Part shown: piece after piece, positions 34,232 through 41,495 of the stretch
How the letters are laid out: each line of letters starts with the position of its first letter
Numbering within the stretch: the first letter of the stretch is position 1
Origin: Microbacterium sp. TPD7012
GTDB lineage: Bacteria > Actinomycetota > Actinomycetes > Actinomycetales > Microbacteriaceae
Length of the DNA stretch: 64,000 bases
NCBI RefSeq assembly: GCF_003075395.1
Contig: NZ_QDFV01000005.1
Location: 186,001 to 250,000 of the forward strand
Reading direction: 5' to 3'
The notes under the pieces: model-generated
Told to the model about the DNA's origin: nothing
The model's input: the letters and a program-made list of their open reading frames with translations, nothing else
The model's database searches: none
Program-made: the position numbers and the translations under genes

Positions 34232-34462
34232 ATGACCAACTCGGTTCACGCTAAGCAGTCTTGGTTCCAGACCATCACTCGACCGGCTTCACGGATGGTC
34301 TTCACGATTCTCGCGCTCGTCGCGTTCTTCGCCGGCGTAGCGCTTGGCGTGGCCTTTCCGGAGTATCAGCTGTGGTTCCAGGTACCGGCGGTGATAGTCC
34401 TGATGGCCTGGTTCGTCGTCATGACGCAGCGATATCGCCGCGCAAGGGCACCGCGCGCGTGA
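34232..34462 (+). CDS. Small membrane protein, possible immunity partner
   Basis: A 76-aa protein with two helices (MVFTILALVAFFAGVALGVA and FQVPAVIVLMAWFVVMTQRY), a polar N-terminus and a basic tail. It starts 15 bp after the secreted protein with a strong GAGGAGA site, so the two are co-transcribed. A short cotranscribed two-helix protein is the usual form of bacteriocin immunity proteins, but no sequence family supports this. A terminator hairpin follows 12 bp downstream. Confidence 0.6.
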   Translation: MTNSVHAKQSWFQTITRPASRMVFTILALVAFFAGVALGVAFPEYQLWFQVPAVIVLMAWFVVMTQRYRRARAPRA

Positions 34463-34473
34463 TCATTCGGTGA

Positions 34474-34511
34474 AGAAGGTGGGTGCCGCGTATAGCGGCA
34501 CTCCACCTTCT
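34474..34511. terminator. Bidirectional terminator hairpin
   Basis: AGAAGGTGG plus GTGCCGC (34474-34489) pairs with GCGGCAC plus CCACCTTCT (34495-34511) with one bulged T and a 5-nt loop, a 16-bp stem. It lies between the convergent small membrane protein gene and the response regulator gene, so it can serve both. No U-tract longer than three is present. Confidence 0.75.
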
Positions 34512-34533
34512 GGCTTTGGATCGGCCAGCCCCC

Positions 34534-35184
34534 TCAGATGCTGATGATTCCGAACTCCGTGGCCCGAAGCACGATCTGGAGCCGGTTCTCGACGCCCCAA
34601 GCATGGTTGATGCGGCGGATGTCCGCCTTCACGGTGCCCTCCGCGTAGTGCAGTTCCTGGGCGATCTCCGCGTTCGACAGGCCCTGGGCAATCAACTCGA
34701 TCACCTGGTGTTCGCGATCACTCAGCACGGGCGCATGCGTCTTCCCGACATCTCCGGAATCGATCGCGGCACGAACGAATCTCGACTGGATCTCCGGTGA
34801 GACGACGCGGTCGCCGGCGTGAGCTGCGACGACAGCGGCGATGATCTCATCGGGAGTCGAGTTCTTCACGAGGTACCCGCACGCGCCGGCGCGAAGGACC
34901 TCGAGCGCGCGCCATTCGGTCGTGAAAGTGGTCAGAGCGACGACACGGCAGCGCGGGTTCCACTCAAGGACGCGCCGGGTTGCCTCGACCCCGCCGATGT
35001 CGCGCATCTTGATGTCCATCAGGATGACGTCGGGCGAAGACCTCTTGCACGCCTCGATCACCTCTGAACCGTCGGACGCCTCGCCGACGAGCGTGACCCG
35101 GTCATCGGAAGTGAGAAACGCACGAAGAGCATGACGCACCAGTGCTTCATCGTCGACGACGAGTACTCTCACGGCTTCTGTCAC
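34534..35184 (-). CDS. NarL/FixJ-type response regulator
   Basis: A 216-aa two-component regulator. The receiver has VLVVDDEALVRHALRAFL (acidic pair DD), the phosphoacceptor Asp in DVILMDIKM (about residue 56), T in VVALTTF and K in GYLVKNSTPDE. The LuxR helix-turn-helix is LSDREHQVIELIAQGLSNAE IAQELHYAEGTVKADI. It starts with GTG 35184. It is divergent from the peptide/kinase genes; the kinase at 35489 is the clear partner. Direct repeats of CCTGGGG in the shared control region are likely binding sites. A strong hairpin ends the gene together with the secreted-protein operon. Confidence 0.93.
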   Translation of the reverse strand: MTEAVRVLVVDDEALVRHALRAFLTSDDRVTLVGEASDGSEVIEACKRSSPDVILMDIKMRDIGGVEATRRVLEWNPRCRVVALTTFTTEWRALEVLRAGACGYLVKNSTPDEIIAAVVAAHAGDRVVSPEIQSRFVRAAIDSGDVGKTHAPVLSDREHQVIELIAQGLSNAEIAQELHYAEGTVKADIRRINHAWGVENRLQIVLRATEFGIISI

Positions 35185-35223
35185 CTGTTCACGCTATCGC
35201 GCGCTGTGCTGGCGAGATCTAGC

Positions 35224-35267
35224 CCTGGGGCCACGCTTTCGAGTCCTGGGGTGAGAGCCGCCTAGGG
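35224..35267. promoter_or_regulatory. Direct repeats CCTGGGG, 21 bp apart, candidate response-regulator sites
   Basis: CCTGGGG occurs at 35224-35230 and 35245-35251, a spacing of two helical turns, and a variant CCTAGGG at 35261-35267, just before TTGACG (35268-35273). They lie in the 144-bp divergent gap between the response regulator and the small peptide gene. Same-face tandem repeats are typical for dimeric response regulators. Inference only. Confidence 0.5.
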
Positions 35268-35291
35268 TTGACGACAGAATCATGCCGTGTT

Positions 35292-35307
35292 CCACGACGA
35301 GTCGTGG
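35292..35307. promoter_or_regulatory. 16-bp perfect dyad before the peptide gene
   Basis: CCACGAC (35292-35298), GA, GTCGTGG (35301-35307). It ends about 10 bp before the GAGGAG ribosome site of the 34-aa peptide. It may be an operator or a 5'-UTR hairpin that affects translation of the peptide. Confidence 0.4.
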
Positions 35308-35328
35308 CCCGAAGTTGAGGAGACCCAC

Positions 35329-35433
35329 GTGGGACTGAACCTGTTTGGCATCGGCTTGCTGGCACGAGTCTTCGCCGGGAGCAACGCCGATCTCGGAAAC
35401 TGGCTGTGCAAGACACTCGGCATCTGTGCGTGA
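35329..35433 (+). CDS. Small 34-aa peptide with two cysteines (possible signal or bacteriocin-like peptide)
   Basis: GTG 35329, with a strong GAGGAG site 6-7 nt upstream, opens a frame of 34 codons: MGLNLFGIGLLARVFAGSNA followed by DLGNWLCKTLGICA. The first half is an amphipathic/hydrophobic helix; the end holds C27 and C33, six residues apart, which could form a disulphide or thioether ring. It lies between the response regulator (divergent) and the kinase; a kinase start at GTG 35426 would overlap its stop by 8 bp. Position and size fit an inducing peptide for the adjacent kinase or a small antimicrobial peptide. No family recognised. Confidence 0.6.
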   Translation: MGLNLFGIGLLARVFAGSNADLGNWLCKTLGICA

Positions 35434-35488
35434 ATCACCCCTGAGCGGCGTTCGAGCGCTGCGCGCCGCAGAGGGTGCGCGGCTCTCG

Positions 35489-36658
35489 ATGGGACGATTG
35501 ATCCGTTCGCGCAGATTCTGGGAGCAGCGCTCACTCCATCCCGTGGCACGGCTCTTCTTGGTCGCAGTCGTGGGCGTGCTGGTGTGTATCGCGATCGGAT
35601 TCATCGTCGCGCACGGAACGTTCAGCCGCTTCGACCTCCTCGCGATCGCCTTCTACGCCGCCCTTGCCACCTTCGCCTGGCACCCGACGATCGCAGCGCT
35701 CATGGTGATGTTCATCGGCAGCGTCGGGGTAGTGTTCACCGGCAGCGGCGGAGACCTCCTGGAACTCGCGATTGCCCTCAGCCTCGTCGCTGCAACCTGC
35801 GTCCCCTGGGTGATCATCGCTCACGGATTGCTCCTCGCTGCTCTCACGACATACATCGCCGTCAGCGGATCGACCCTGGCAACGGGGGGCGTCTTCGGCA
35901 TCTTGGGCATCGCCATCATCGCCTTTCTGGCCGGACTCGCGTTCAGGCTGGTCGCGGCGCGCGAGGCGATCCTCGTCGCCGAACGCGCGCGCGTCGTCAA
36001 GGATCTCGAGGCGATCGCACGCGAAGAGCAGGAGCGGATCGCCGACGAACTTCACGATGGAATCGCTCACGACCTCACTCTCATCCTCTTCCACGCTCGC
36101 GCCCTGCCGAAGCAGACGGATGACACGGAGCGGGAAGTGTCACTCACCACGATCGAGGAGTCCGCAGAGCAGGCCCTCGACAGCATCCAATCGCTGCTCT
36201 CCCTGATGCGGGACACACAGACAGAGGCACCCGCAGCGCGGCCCAGCAGATACGACGGAGTCGCGCGGGAGGCGATCAGCTCGCTCGGCGGTCTGCTGAA
36301 CGACGCAGGCATCCCCACCCGGGTATCAGCGCCGAACACGCAACTCGCAATCTCATCCGTATCCGAGCGTCTCCTCACTGAGATCGCGATCGAGGCGGTC
36401 ACGAACATCATCAAGCATGCACCGAACTCGCCGACGGCGAGCCTCGACATCATCGACAAGGTCGACGGGGTGGAGCTTGTCGTGAAGAACACCGCCCCCT
36501 CCAACCTCGCGGCGAGACCGATCAGTTCGGGCGGACGGGGGCTGAGCCGTGCGCGGCAGCGCCTTGCTCGCGACAACGGCGAGCTGGAGTGGGGGCACAC
36601 GGACGAAGGATGGGTTCTTCGAGCCATCGTCCCTGCCACGCCCGAACAGCGCAGCTGA
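35489..36658 (+). CDS. NarL-type sensor histidine kinase
   Basis: A 389-aa kinase. Four or five N-terminal membrane helices (for example FLVAVVGVLVCIAIGFIVAH and LSLVAATCVPWVIIAHGLLL; no large extracellular domain) precede a linker helix and the HisKA_3 box RIADELHDGIAHDLTLILFH (phospho-His in ELHDG). The HATPase part has NIIKHAPNSP (N box) and SGGRGLSRARQRLA (G box). Short helical sensors without a periplasmic domain often sense peptides or membrane stress. ATG 35489 is used; GTG 35426, in frame and overlapping the peptide stop, is an alternative that would couple the two genes. Partner: response regulator at 34534-35184. Confidence 0.92.
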   Translation: MGRLIRSRRFWEQRSLHPVARLFLVAVVGVLVCIAIGFIVAHGTFSRFDLLAIAFYAALATFAWHPTIAALMVMFIGSVGVVFTGSGGDLLELAIALSLVAATCVPWVIIAHGLLLAALTTYIAVSGSTLATGGVFGILGIAIIAFLAGLAFRLVAAREAILVAERARVVKDLEAIAREEQERIADELHDGIAHDLTLILFHARALPKQTDDTEREVSLTTIEESAEQALDSIQSLLSLMRDTQTEAPAARPSRYDGVAREAISSLGGLLNDAGIPTRVSAPNTQLAISSVSERLLTEIAIEAVTNIIKHAPNSPTASLDIIDKVDGVELVVKNTAPSNLAARPISSGGRGLSRARQRLARDNGELEWGHTDEGWVLRAIVPATPEQRS

Positions 36659-36705
36659 CTGCGCAGTCTGTAGGGGCACGAGAGGCTCCGGGTAAACTCA
36701 CTCCC

Positions 36706-36771
36706 ATGTCGAGTCCCGAGTCAGACAGGTCAGGGGCTGCCGGTCACACCGCCAGCCCCCGGATCCGCTGA
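36706..36771 (+). CDS. Leader peptide upstream of the Cmx exporter
   Basis: A 21-codon frame, MSSPESDRSGAAGHTASPRI R, begins 7 bp after a -10-like TAAACT (36693-36698), so it is probably a leaderless start. A hairpin (36733-36759) lies inside it. Short leader peptides precede inducible chloramphenicol exporters (for example cmlA and the Rhodococcus cmr gene, where attenuation has been reported). Stalling of ribosomes by the drug could change hairpin formation downstream. Translation not proven. Confidence 0.5.
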   Translation: MSSPESDRSGAAGHTASPRIR

Positions 36772-36852
36772 ACCCGACGCCCGCTGTCTGTGCGGGCGCC
36801 GATCCGTCGTCTCCGGGCGATGGCCGTGGTGACCAAGAAGCTCCCTTTCTTG
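36733..36852 (+). promoter_or_regulatory. Three hairpins in the cmx leader (attenuator-like)
   Basis: Hairpin 1: GGGGCTG (36733-36739) plus CGGT pairs with ACCG plus CAGCCCC (36753-36759), one C-C mismatch. Hairpin 2: CGCCCGC (36778-36784) with GCGGGCG (36792-36798). Hairpin 3: CAAGAA (36834-36839) with TTCTTG (36847-36852), close before the GGAG site of the exporter. The order leader ORF, two GC hairpins, ribosome-site-proximal hairpin suggests translation-dependent attenuation. Confidence 0.45.
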
Positions 36853-36874
36853 ATCTCTCACCTCGGAGTACTCG

Positions 36875-38035
36875 ATGCCTTTCTCTCTCTATCTGCTTGC
36901 CTTGGCGGTCTTCGTCATGGGCACCTCGGAATTCATGCTCGCGGGGCTGCTTCCCGCCATCGCGAGCGACCTCGACGTCTCGGTCGGCACCGCCGGCCTG
37001 CTGACATCGGCCTTCGCTGTCGGCATGGTCGTCGGCGCACCCCTCATGGCCGCCTTCGCCCGCCGCTGGCCGCCACGCCTCACCCTGATCGCCTGCCTGC
37101 TCGTCTTCGCCGGATGCCACGTCGTCGGAGCCCTCACCCCGACGTTCGCGGTCCTGCTGATCACGCGCATCCTGAGCGCTCTGGCGAACGCGGGCTTCCT
37201 CGCCGTCGCGCTGACCACGGCGACCGCACTCGTCCCCGCCGACCGAAAGGGACGCGCCCTCGCGGTGCTGCTCTCGGGCACGACCATCGCCACCGTCGCC
37301 GGCGTTCCGGCGGGCGCCCTGTTCGGCACCGCACTCGGATGGCGGTCGACCTTCTGGGCCATCGCCATCCTCTGCCTTCCGGCCGTGCTCGGTGTGCTGC
37401 GCGGCATCCCGAAGACGGCAGGACACAGCGCCCCGTCGTCACTTCGACGTGAGCTGCGTGAGCTGACCTCACCGCGCCTCCTCATCGCGATGGCCCTGGG
37501 AGCCCTGGTCAACGGCGGCACGTTCGCGGCGTTCACCTTCCTGGCACCGGTCGTCACCGACATCGCCGGACTGGATGCCGGATGGGTCTCGGTCGCGCTG
37601 GTGCTGTTCGGCGTCGGATCTTTCCTCGGCGTCACGATCGCGGGACGGCTGTCGGACCGTCACCCCGGAATCGTGCTCGGCGTCGGCGGACCGCTGCTGC
37701 TCGCGGGCTGGATCGCGATGGCCCTGACCGCCGCGCATCCGGTGCTGCTGCTCGCGCTGGTGTTCCTGCAGGGGATGCTGTCGTTCGGCGTGGGCAGCAC
37801 ACTCATCGCGCGGGTGCTGTACGCGGCATCCGATGCTCCGACGATGGGCGGATCGTACGCGACAGCCGCGCTGAACGTCGGGGCGGCGGTCGGGCCTGTG
37901 CTCGGCGGAGTCGCGCTCATCGCGGGAGTGGTCGCGCCGATGTGGGTGGCCGCAGGGCTGACGGCGCTGGCACTCGTCGTCGCGGTGGTGTCGCGGCGGT
38001 CGATCGCACCTGCCTCCGCGGGCGCGGCGGGCTGA
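36875..38035 (+). CDS. cmx: Cmx/CmrA-type chloramphenicol efflux MFS transporter
   Basis: A 386-aa 12-helix drug:H+ antiporter. The N-terminus PFSLYLLALAVFVMGTSEFM LAGLLPAIAS and the blocks AGLLTSAFAVGMVVGAPLMA, ALTTATALVPADRKGRALAV, LLSGTTIATVAGVPAGALFG and SYATAALNVGAAVGPVLGG agree closely with the Cmx/CmrA exporters of Corynebacterium and Rhodococcus as I remember them. It should export chloramphenicol. The start at 36875 has GGAG with a 6-nt spacing. A leader peptide and hairpins precede it, so expression is probably inducible. Resistance level cannot be predicted; some chromosomal homologues act weakly. Confidence 0.85.
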   Translation: MPFSLYLLALAVFVMGTSEFMLAGLLPAIASDLDVSVGTAGLLTSAFAVGMVVGAPLMAAFARRWPPRLTLIACLLVFAGCHVVGALTPTFAVLLITRILSALANAGFLAVALTTATALVPADRKGRALAVLLSGTTIATVAGVPAGALFGTALGWRSTFWAIAILCLPAVLGVLRGIPKTAGHSAPSSLRRELRELTSPRLLIAMALGALVNGGTFAAFTFLAPVVTDIAGLDAGWVSVALVLFGVGSFLGVTIAGRLSDRHPGIVLGVGGPLLLAGWIAMALTAAHPVLLLALVFLQGMLSFGVGSTLIARVLYAASDAPTMGGSYATAALNVGAAVGPVLGGVALIAGVVAPMWVAAGLTALALVVAVVSRRSIAPASAGAAG

Positions 38036-38067
38036 CACCCCGGTGGAAACCCTGCGAGGATCGCACA

Positions 38068-38367
38068 GTGAGCGCGACCGTGACGATCCCCGCAGGGATC
38101 ACCGTCATCGTCGACGACGGCAGCCGCCACGACCTCACCCCCGGGACCTATCCCGTCCACGCCACCACCGCGACCGGACAGCAGGTGCCCACCGGCGACC
38201 GCCCCCACTTCCTCGAGGTCGATCTGCCGACCGGCGGCACGACCGGCATCGGCATCATCCTCGTCCGCATCCCGGCATACGACGACGAGTTCCCCGTGCA
38301 GACCGCGGGCGGCACTGTGCGGTTCGCGATCAACGACCACCTGACCGCCAACTCAGGGGCGCACTGA
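38068..38367 (+). CDS. Hypothetical 99-aa protein
   Basis: Starts at GTG 38068 with AGGA about 8 nt upstream, 32 bp after the exporter. The sequence (SATVTIPAGITVIVDDGSRH; GTYPVHATTATGQQVPTGDR; FPVQTAGGTVRFAINDHL) is beta-rich and hydrophilic with no signal peptide or membrane segment. No family recognised. It could be co-transcribed with cmx. Its 3' end overlaps the convergent membrane protein gene by 15 bp. Confidence 0.6.
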   Translation: MSATVTIPAGITVIVDDGSRHDLTPGTYPVHATTATGQQVPTGDRPHFLEVDLPTGGTTGIGIILVRIPAYDDEFPVQTAGGTVRFAINDHLTANSGAH

Positions 38368-38802
38368 CGGCACGCGCCAAACCCTCACTTTCCGCCGCCT
38401 GTGGACGTACGACATGATCGTGTACCAGACGAGCATCGGCGCCAGCGTCACGACGATGATCGTCGGCTGCCAGTCAGGGCGAAAACCAGCGAGGGCCCAG
38501 CCCGCCGCGCCGATCGCGTTCACCGCGGTGGTCCCCACGAGGTGGCTCGTGGGACGCGTCAGAATACCGAACCAAGACACCTTCTCGGGAAATGACTCTT
38601 CGTACCTCGCCATCATGAGGAGGTGCCAGGTGACGACCCCGAGCACAGCGGGCCCGTTGAACCACCAGCGATGATCGGGCATCGATACGCCCGCGGTGAT
38701 GAGCGCAGCGAAGCCGACCAGCACAGTGCAGGTCACCCATCGGGGAGCCCCGGGCTCGAAGATCGTCGCGAACCACGATCGCGGGTGTGAAGCATCAGGC
38801 AT
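38353..38802 (-). CDS. Hypothetical integral membrane protein
   Basis: A 149-aa protein with about four hydrophobic helices (VTCTVLVGFAALITAGVSM; WWFNGPAVLGVVTWHLLMMA; LVGTTAVNAIGAAGWALAGF; TIIVVTLAPMLVWYTIMSYV) and a basic end. No family recognised. ATG 38802 was chosen because AAGGAGG stands 5-6 nt upstream; an in-frame ATG at 38817 lacks a good site. Single gene. Confidence 0.65.
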   Translation of the reverse strand: MPDASHPRSWFATIFEPGAPRWVTCTVLVGFAALITAGVSMPDHRWWFNGPAVLGVVTWHLLMMARYEESFPEKVSWFGILTRPTSHLVGTTAVNAIGAAGWALAGFRPDWQPTIIVVTLAPMLVWYTIMSYVHRRRKVRVWRVPSVRP

Positions 38803-38894
38803 CGGCGCCTCCTTCATCTCAGGGCGCTTGTGTAACCCTTAGAGAAGTACACATATGAGGACGTTTGCAATATACGGCGTCGGAGCGGCGCAGA

Positions 38895-38955
38895 CGTTTC
38901 GTCTCCTCGCTGCGCTCGTCGCTCAACGACCGGGCGGGTTGGCTCAACGACCGGG
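38895..38955 (-). repeat. Dispersed intergenic repeat, copy 2 (inverted), plus partial copy
   Basis: On the minus strand this reads GGTCGTTGAGCGACGAGCGC then AGCGAGGAGACGAAAC (38895-38931), with a second partial unit CTCAACGACCGGG (38943-38955) directly against the TetR stop codon. Same family as 2280-2311 and 53523-53554. The 153-bp gap 38803-38955 contains nothing else apart from a short A/T-rich stretch near 38850-38875. Confidence 0.7.
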
Positions 38956-39525
38956 TCAGGCCGCGATCCCCCGCAGCAGCACGCTCACCGTCGCATCGAC
39001 CCGCTCGTCTCCCAACGGCCGCCCGAGCAGCGCGGCGTAGCTCGCCATCGCGACGAACTGGTCCGCGATGGCGGCGGCATCGGCATCCGCCCGCACGTCG
39101 CCGGCCTCGACCGCCAGCTCGACCCGCGCCGACACCCACTCGCGGATCGGCGCCGCCAGCTTCTCGTTCAGCGCGAGCCCGAGCTCGGGATCGGATGCCG
39201 TGATCACGATCAGCGCCCGCGCGATCGCGACGCCGTCGGCATCCGCGAGGGCGGTGCTCATCGCCGAGAACCAGGCGCGCAGGTCGGCGGCGAGGTCCGC
39301 GGTGAACGGCACCGCGACGTCCGCCCCGGGCAGCCCGCCCTCGAGCAGCGCTTCGCCCAGGATCGCGGCCTTCGACGGCCACCACCGGTAGATGGTCTGC
39401 TTCGAGACGCCCGCGGCCTCCGCCAGTCCCTCGATCGTCACGGCCTCGTACGCGTGCCTCGTCAGCGCGGCGCGCATCGCGTCGAGCACCGACTGACGGG
39501 CTTTCTCACTGCGAGGACGAGGCAC
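38956..39525 (-). CDS. TetR family transcriptional regulator
   Basis: A 189-aa repressor. The DNA-binding domain reads ARQSVLDAMRAALTRHAYEA, VTIEGLAEAAGVSKQTIYRW WPSKAAILGE; the C-terminal part (TADLAADLRAWFSAMSTALA; ARALIVITASDPELGLALNE) resembles the TetR_C_11/AcrR-like ligand domain. Start is GTG 39525 at the conserved N-terminus PRPRSEKARQ; a longer frame would run through the promoter. It is divergent from an SDR oxidoreductase with a 75-bp gap that holds an A/T-rich dyad, so it probably represses that gene and itself. Confidence 0.9.
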   Translation of the reverse strand: MPRPRSEKARQSVLDAMRAALTRHAYEAVTIEGLAEAAGVSKQTIYRWWPSKAAILGEALLEGGLPGADVAVPFTADLAADLRAWFSAMSTALADADGVAIARALIVITASDPELGLALNEKLAAPIREWVSARVELAVEAGDVRADADAAAIADQFVAMASYAALLGRPLGDERVDATVSVLLRGIAA

Positions 39526-39553
39526 GTTCTCAGGGTACTCAGGCGTATGCTGA

Positions 39554-39565
39554 TCTATAAATAGA
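39554..39565. promoter_or_regulatory. A/T-rich dyad in the tetR-SDR gap
   Basis: TCTAT (39554-39558) and ATAGA (39561-39565) flank AA in a 75-bp divergent region. It includes a -10-like TATAAA (39556-39561). A half-site GTAT/ATAC pair is nearby. Candidate operator for the adjacent TetR; inference. Confidence 0.4.
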
Positions 39566-39600
39566 CGCTCCGTTGCGTAACTCGAACAAGGAGAACGAGC

Positions 39601-40602
39601 ATGGCCCTCACCGCCCACTCCACCATCGGCGACTGGATGAACGACCCGACCGGCGGGCCGCTCATCCGCGCACTGTTCGAGAAGACGGGCGCCGACCCCT
39701 CTCTGCTGACCCCCGTGCTCGGACTCCCGCTGCAGCAGCTCGTCGCGATGAGCCAGGGCGCCATGCCCCAGTCGATCGTCGATGACCTCGTGCGCGCAGC
39801 CAACGGCGGCGAGATCCCCGCCGACGACGAGTCCGCGGGCTGGACCGAGAAGCCCACCTCCGGCCGCTTCGCCGGCAAGACCGTGATCGTGACCGGCGCG
39901 GCATCCGGAATCGGCAAGGCCACGGCCTCGCGCATCGCCCGCGAAGGCGGACGCGTGATCGCCAGCGACATCGCCGCGGAGAAGCTCGACGCGCTGAAGG
40001 CGGAGCTTCCGGATGCCGACATCGTCACGGTCCCCGGTGACCTCACGAAGCAGGACGCGATCGACGCCGTGCTCGCCGCCGCGGGCGACCGCATCGACGG
40101 CCTCGCGAACGTCGCCGGCATCAACGACGACTTCTCCCCCGCCGGTGAGACGACGGATGCCGTCTGGGACCGCGTCATCGCGATCAACCTCACCGCGCCG
40201 TTCAAGCTCATGCGTGCGGTGCTCCCGGTCATGGAGGCTGCGGGTCGCGGCGCGATCCTCAACGTCTCGAGCGAAGCGGGTCTGCGCGGAAACTCCTCGG
40301 GCAACGCGTACACCGCCAGCAAACACGGGATCATCGGCGTCACGAAGTCGGCGGCATTCATGTACGGGCCGAAGGGCATCCGCGTGAACTCGGTCGCCCC
40401 GGGTGGCGTGGCCACCGGCATCCCGATGCCCCCGAACATGTCGGAGTACGGCTCCGGCCGTCTGGGTCCGTTCCAGCAGGCGATCCCGACCGTCGCCACG
40501 GCCGAGCACCTCGCGGCATCGATCACGTTCCTGCTGTCGGATGACGCGGTCAACATCAACGGCGCGATCCTCGCCAGTGACGGGGGATGGTCAGTGCAGT
40601 AG
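39601..40602 (+). CDS. SDR family oxidoreductase with N-terminal extension
   Basis: A 333-aa classical short-chain dehydrogenase. The NAD(P) motif is VTGAASGIGK (residues about 99-108), NNAG-like sequence is NVAGIND, the catalytic Ser is in ILNVSSEAGL, and Y-x3-K is AYTASKHGI; the C-terminus ends NGAILASDGGWSVQ. The first 85 residues (GGPLIRALFEKTGADPSLLT PVLGLPLQQL) are an extra helical region absent from ordinary 250-aa SDRs. Substrate unknown. ATG 39601 follows AAGGAGAACGAGC. Divergent from TetR, likely inducible. Confidence 0.9.
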   Translation: MALTAHSTIGDWMNDPTGGPLIRALFEKTGADPSLLTPVLGLPLQQLVAMSQGAMPQSIVDDLVRAANGGEIPADDESAGWTEKPTSGRFAGKTVIVTGAASGIGKATASRIAREGGRVIASDIAAEKLDALKAELPDADIVTVPGDLTKQDAIDAVLAAAGDRIDGLANVAGINDDFSPAGETTDAVWDRVIAINLTAPFKLMRAVLPVMEAAGRGAILNVSSEAGLRGNSSGNAYTASKHGIIGVTKSAAFMYGPKGIRVNSVAPGGVATGIPMPPNMSEYGSGRLGPFQQAIPTVATAEHLAASITFLLSDDAVNINGAILASDGGWSVQ

Positions 40603-40624
40603 GGGCTGACCTAGTCTGAACCGC

Positions 40625-41050
40625 ATGGTTCGGATCTCCCACATTCTCGCCGCCGACGACGACGCTCTCACCGCGTTGAACCGGCTGCTGCCGCAGCTCT
40701 CATCGACCGCGAAGGTCTTAGAGATCGCCGATCTCCAAGAGATCGTCTCCGCAGACACGACACTGTTCCTGGCATATGTGGATGAGGTCGCGGTCGGCAC
40801 CCTCTCGCTGATCTTCTACCGGACGCCGTCGGGTCTACGGTCGCGGATCGAAGACGTCGTCGTCGACCGATCTGCGCGCGGTCACGGCCTCGGGCGGGCG
40901 TTGACGCGCGCGGCAGTCGATGCTGCTCGCATGCGCGGAGCGCGCAGCATCGATCTCACCTCGCGTCCGTCGCGCGTGGCCGCGAATGAGCTCTACAAGT
41001 CGGAAGGCTTCCAGTTGCGGGAGTCGGCCTCGTACCGCCTTTCGCTATAG
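40625..41050 (+). CDS. GNAT family N-acetyltransferase
   Basis: A 141-aa acetyltransferase with the acetyl-CoA loop VVVDRSARGHGLGRALTRAA (residues about 78-97, pattern R-x2-G-x-G/A) and the end helix VAANELYKSEGFQLRESASY. The core is SADTTLFLAYVDEVAVGTLS. Substrate unknown. The ATG lies 7 bp after TAGTCT (40612-40617), so a leaderless message is likely. It follows the SDR gene after 22 bp and could also be read from there. Confidence 0.85.
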   Translation: MVRISHILAADDDALTALNRLLPQLSSTAKVLEIADLQEIVSADTTLFLAYVDEVAVGTLSLIFYRTPSGLRSRIEDVVVDRSARGHGLGRALTRAAVDAARMRGARSIDLTSRPSRVAANELYKSEGFQLRESASYRLSL

Positions 41051-41105
41051 ACCCCGCCGCGCAAGGGGCTGGCCGCCCTCGACAACCGCTTTCTACAATC
41101 GCCTC

Positions 41106-41492
41106 ATGCTCGCCATCGTCTCGATCGTCATCCGTGTGAACGACCTGCCTTCTCAACTCGAGTTCTGGAAGGCCGCCCTCGACTACATCGAGCGCGATGC
41201 GCCCAGCGACGATTGGGCCGTGCTCAAGCCGCGCTATGCCGATGCTCCGTGCATCGCGCTCGACGCTCATCACTCCGAACGCGTGCTGCCTCCGCGCATC
41301 CACCTCGACATCTATGCCGAGGATCAGGCCGCTGAGGTCCGGCGACTCGTCGACCTCGGAGCGCGCGAGGTGCCGTGGGACGGACGACCCGACGACGCCG
41401 ACTACATCATCCTGGAAGACCCCGAAGGCAACCGCTTCTGCATCGTCGACCGCCCGCACTGGCCGGGCTGGCAGCGGATCCCCGCGCGCTGA
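41106..41492 (+). CDS. VOC family (glyoxalase/bleomycin-resistance-like) protein
   Basis: A 128-aa protein of the vicinal-oxygen-chelate superfamily: IVSIVIRVNDLPSQLEFWKA ALDY opens one beta-alpha-beta-beta-beta unit, and HLDIYAEDQAAEVRRLVDLG, YIILEDPEGNRFCIVDRP closes the second. The metal-ligand positions His/Glu are only partly recognisable. Function unknown. ATG 41106 is 6 bp after TACAAT (41094-41099), so leaderless. Convergent with the hemerythrin gene with a 3-bp gap. Confidence 0.85.
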   Translation: MLAIVSIVIRVNDLPSQLEFWKAALDYIERDAPSDDWAVLKPRYADAPCIALDAHHSERVLPPRIHLDIYAEDQAAEVRRLVDLGAREVPWDGRPDDADYIILEDPEGNRFCIVDRPHWPGWQRIPAR

Positions 41493-41495
41493 GGG

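Noticed and set aside
35345-35488. Longer N-terminus of the histidine kinase beginning before the small peptide
   Set aside because: The extra 48 residues (many Cys, Ser and Pro) are the out-of-frame reading of the peptide gene and lack a ribosome site. The peptide frame has a strong site and protein-like sequence.
36790-37452. 220-codon frame overlapping the start of the Cmx exporter
   Set aside because: Arg/His-rich shadow frame with no domain; the exporter frame is supported by close family resemblance.
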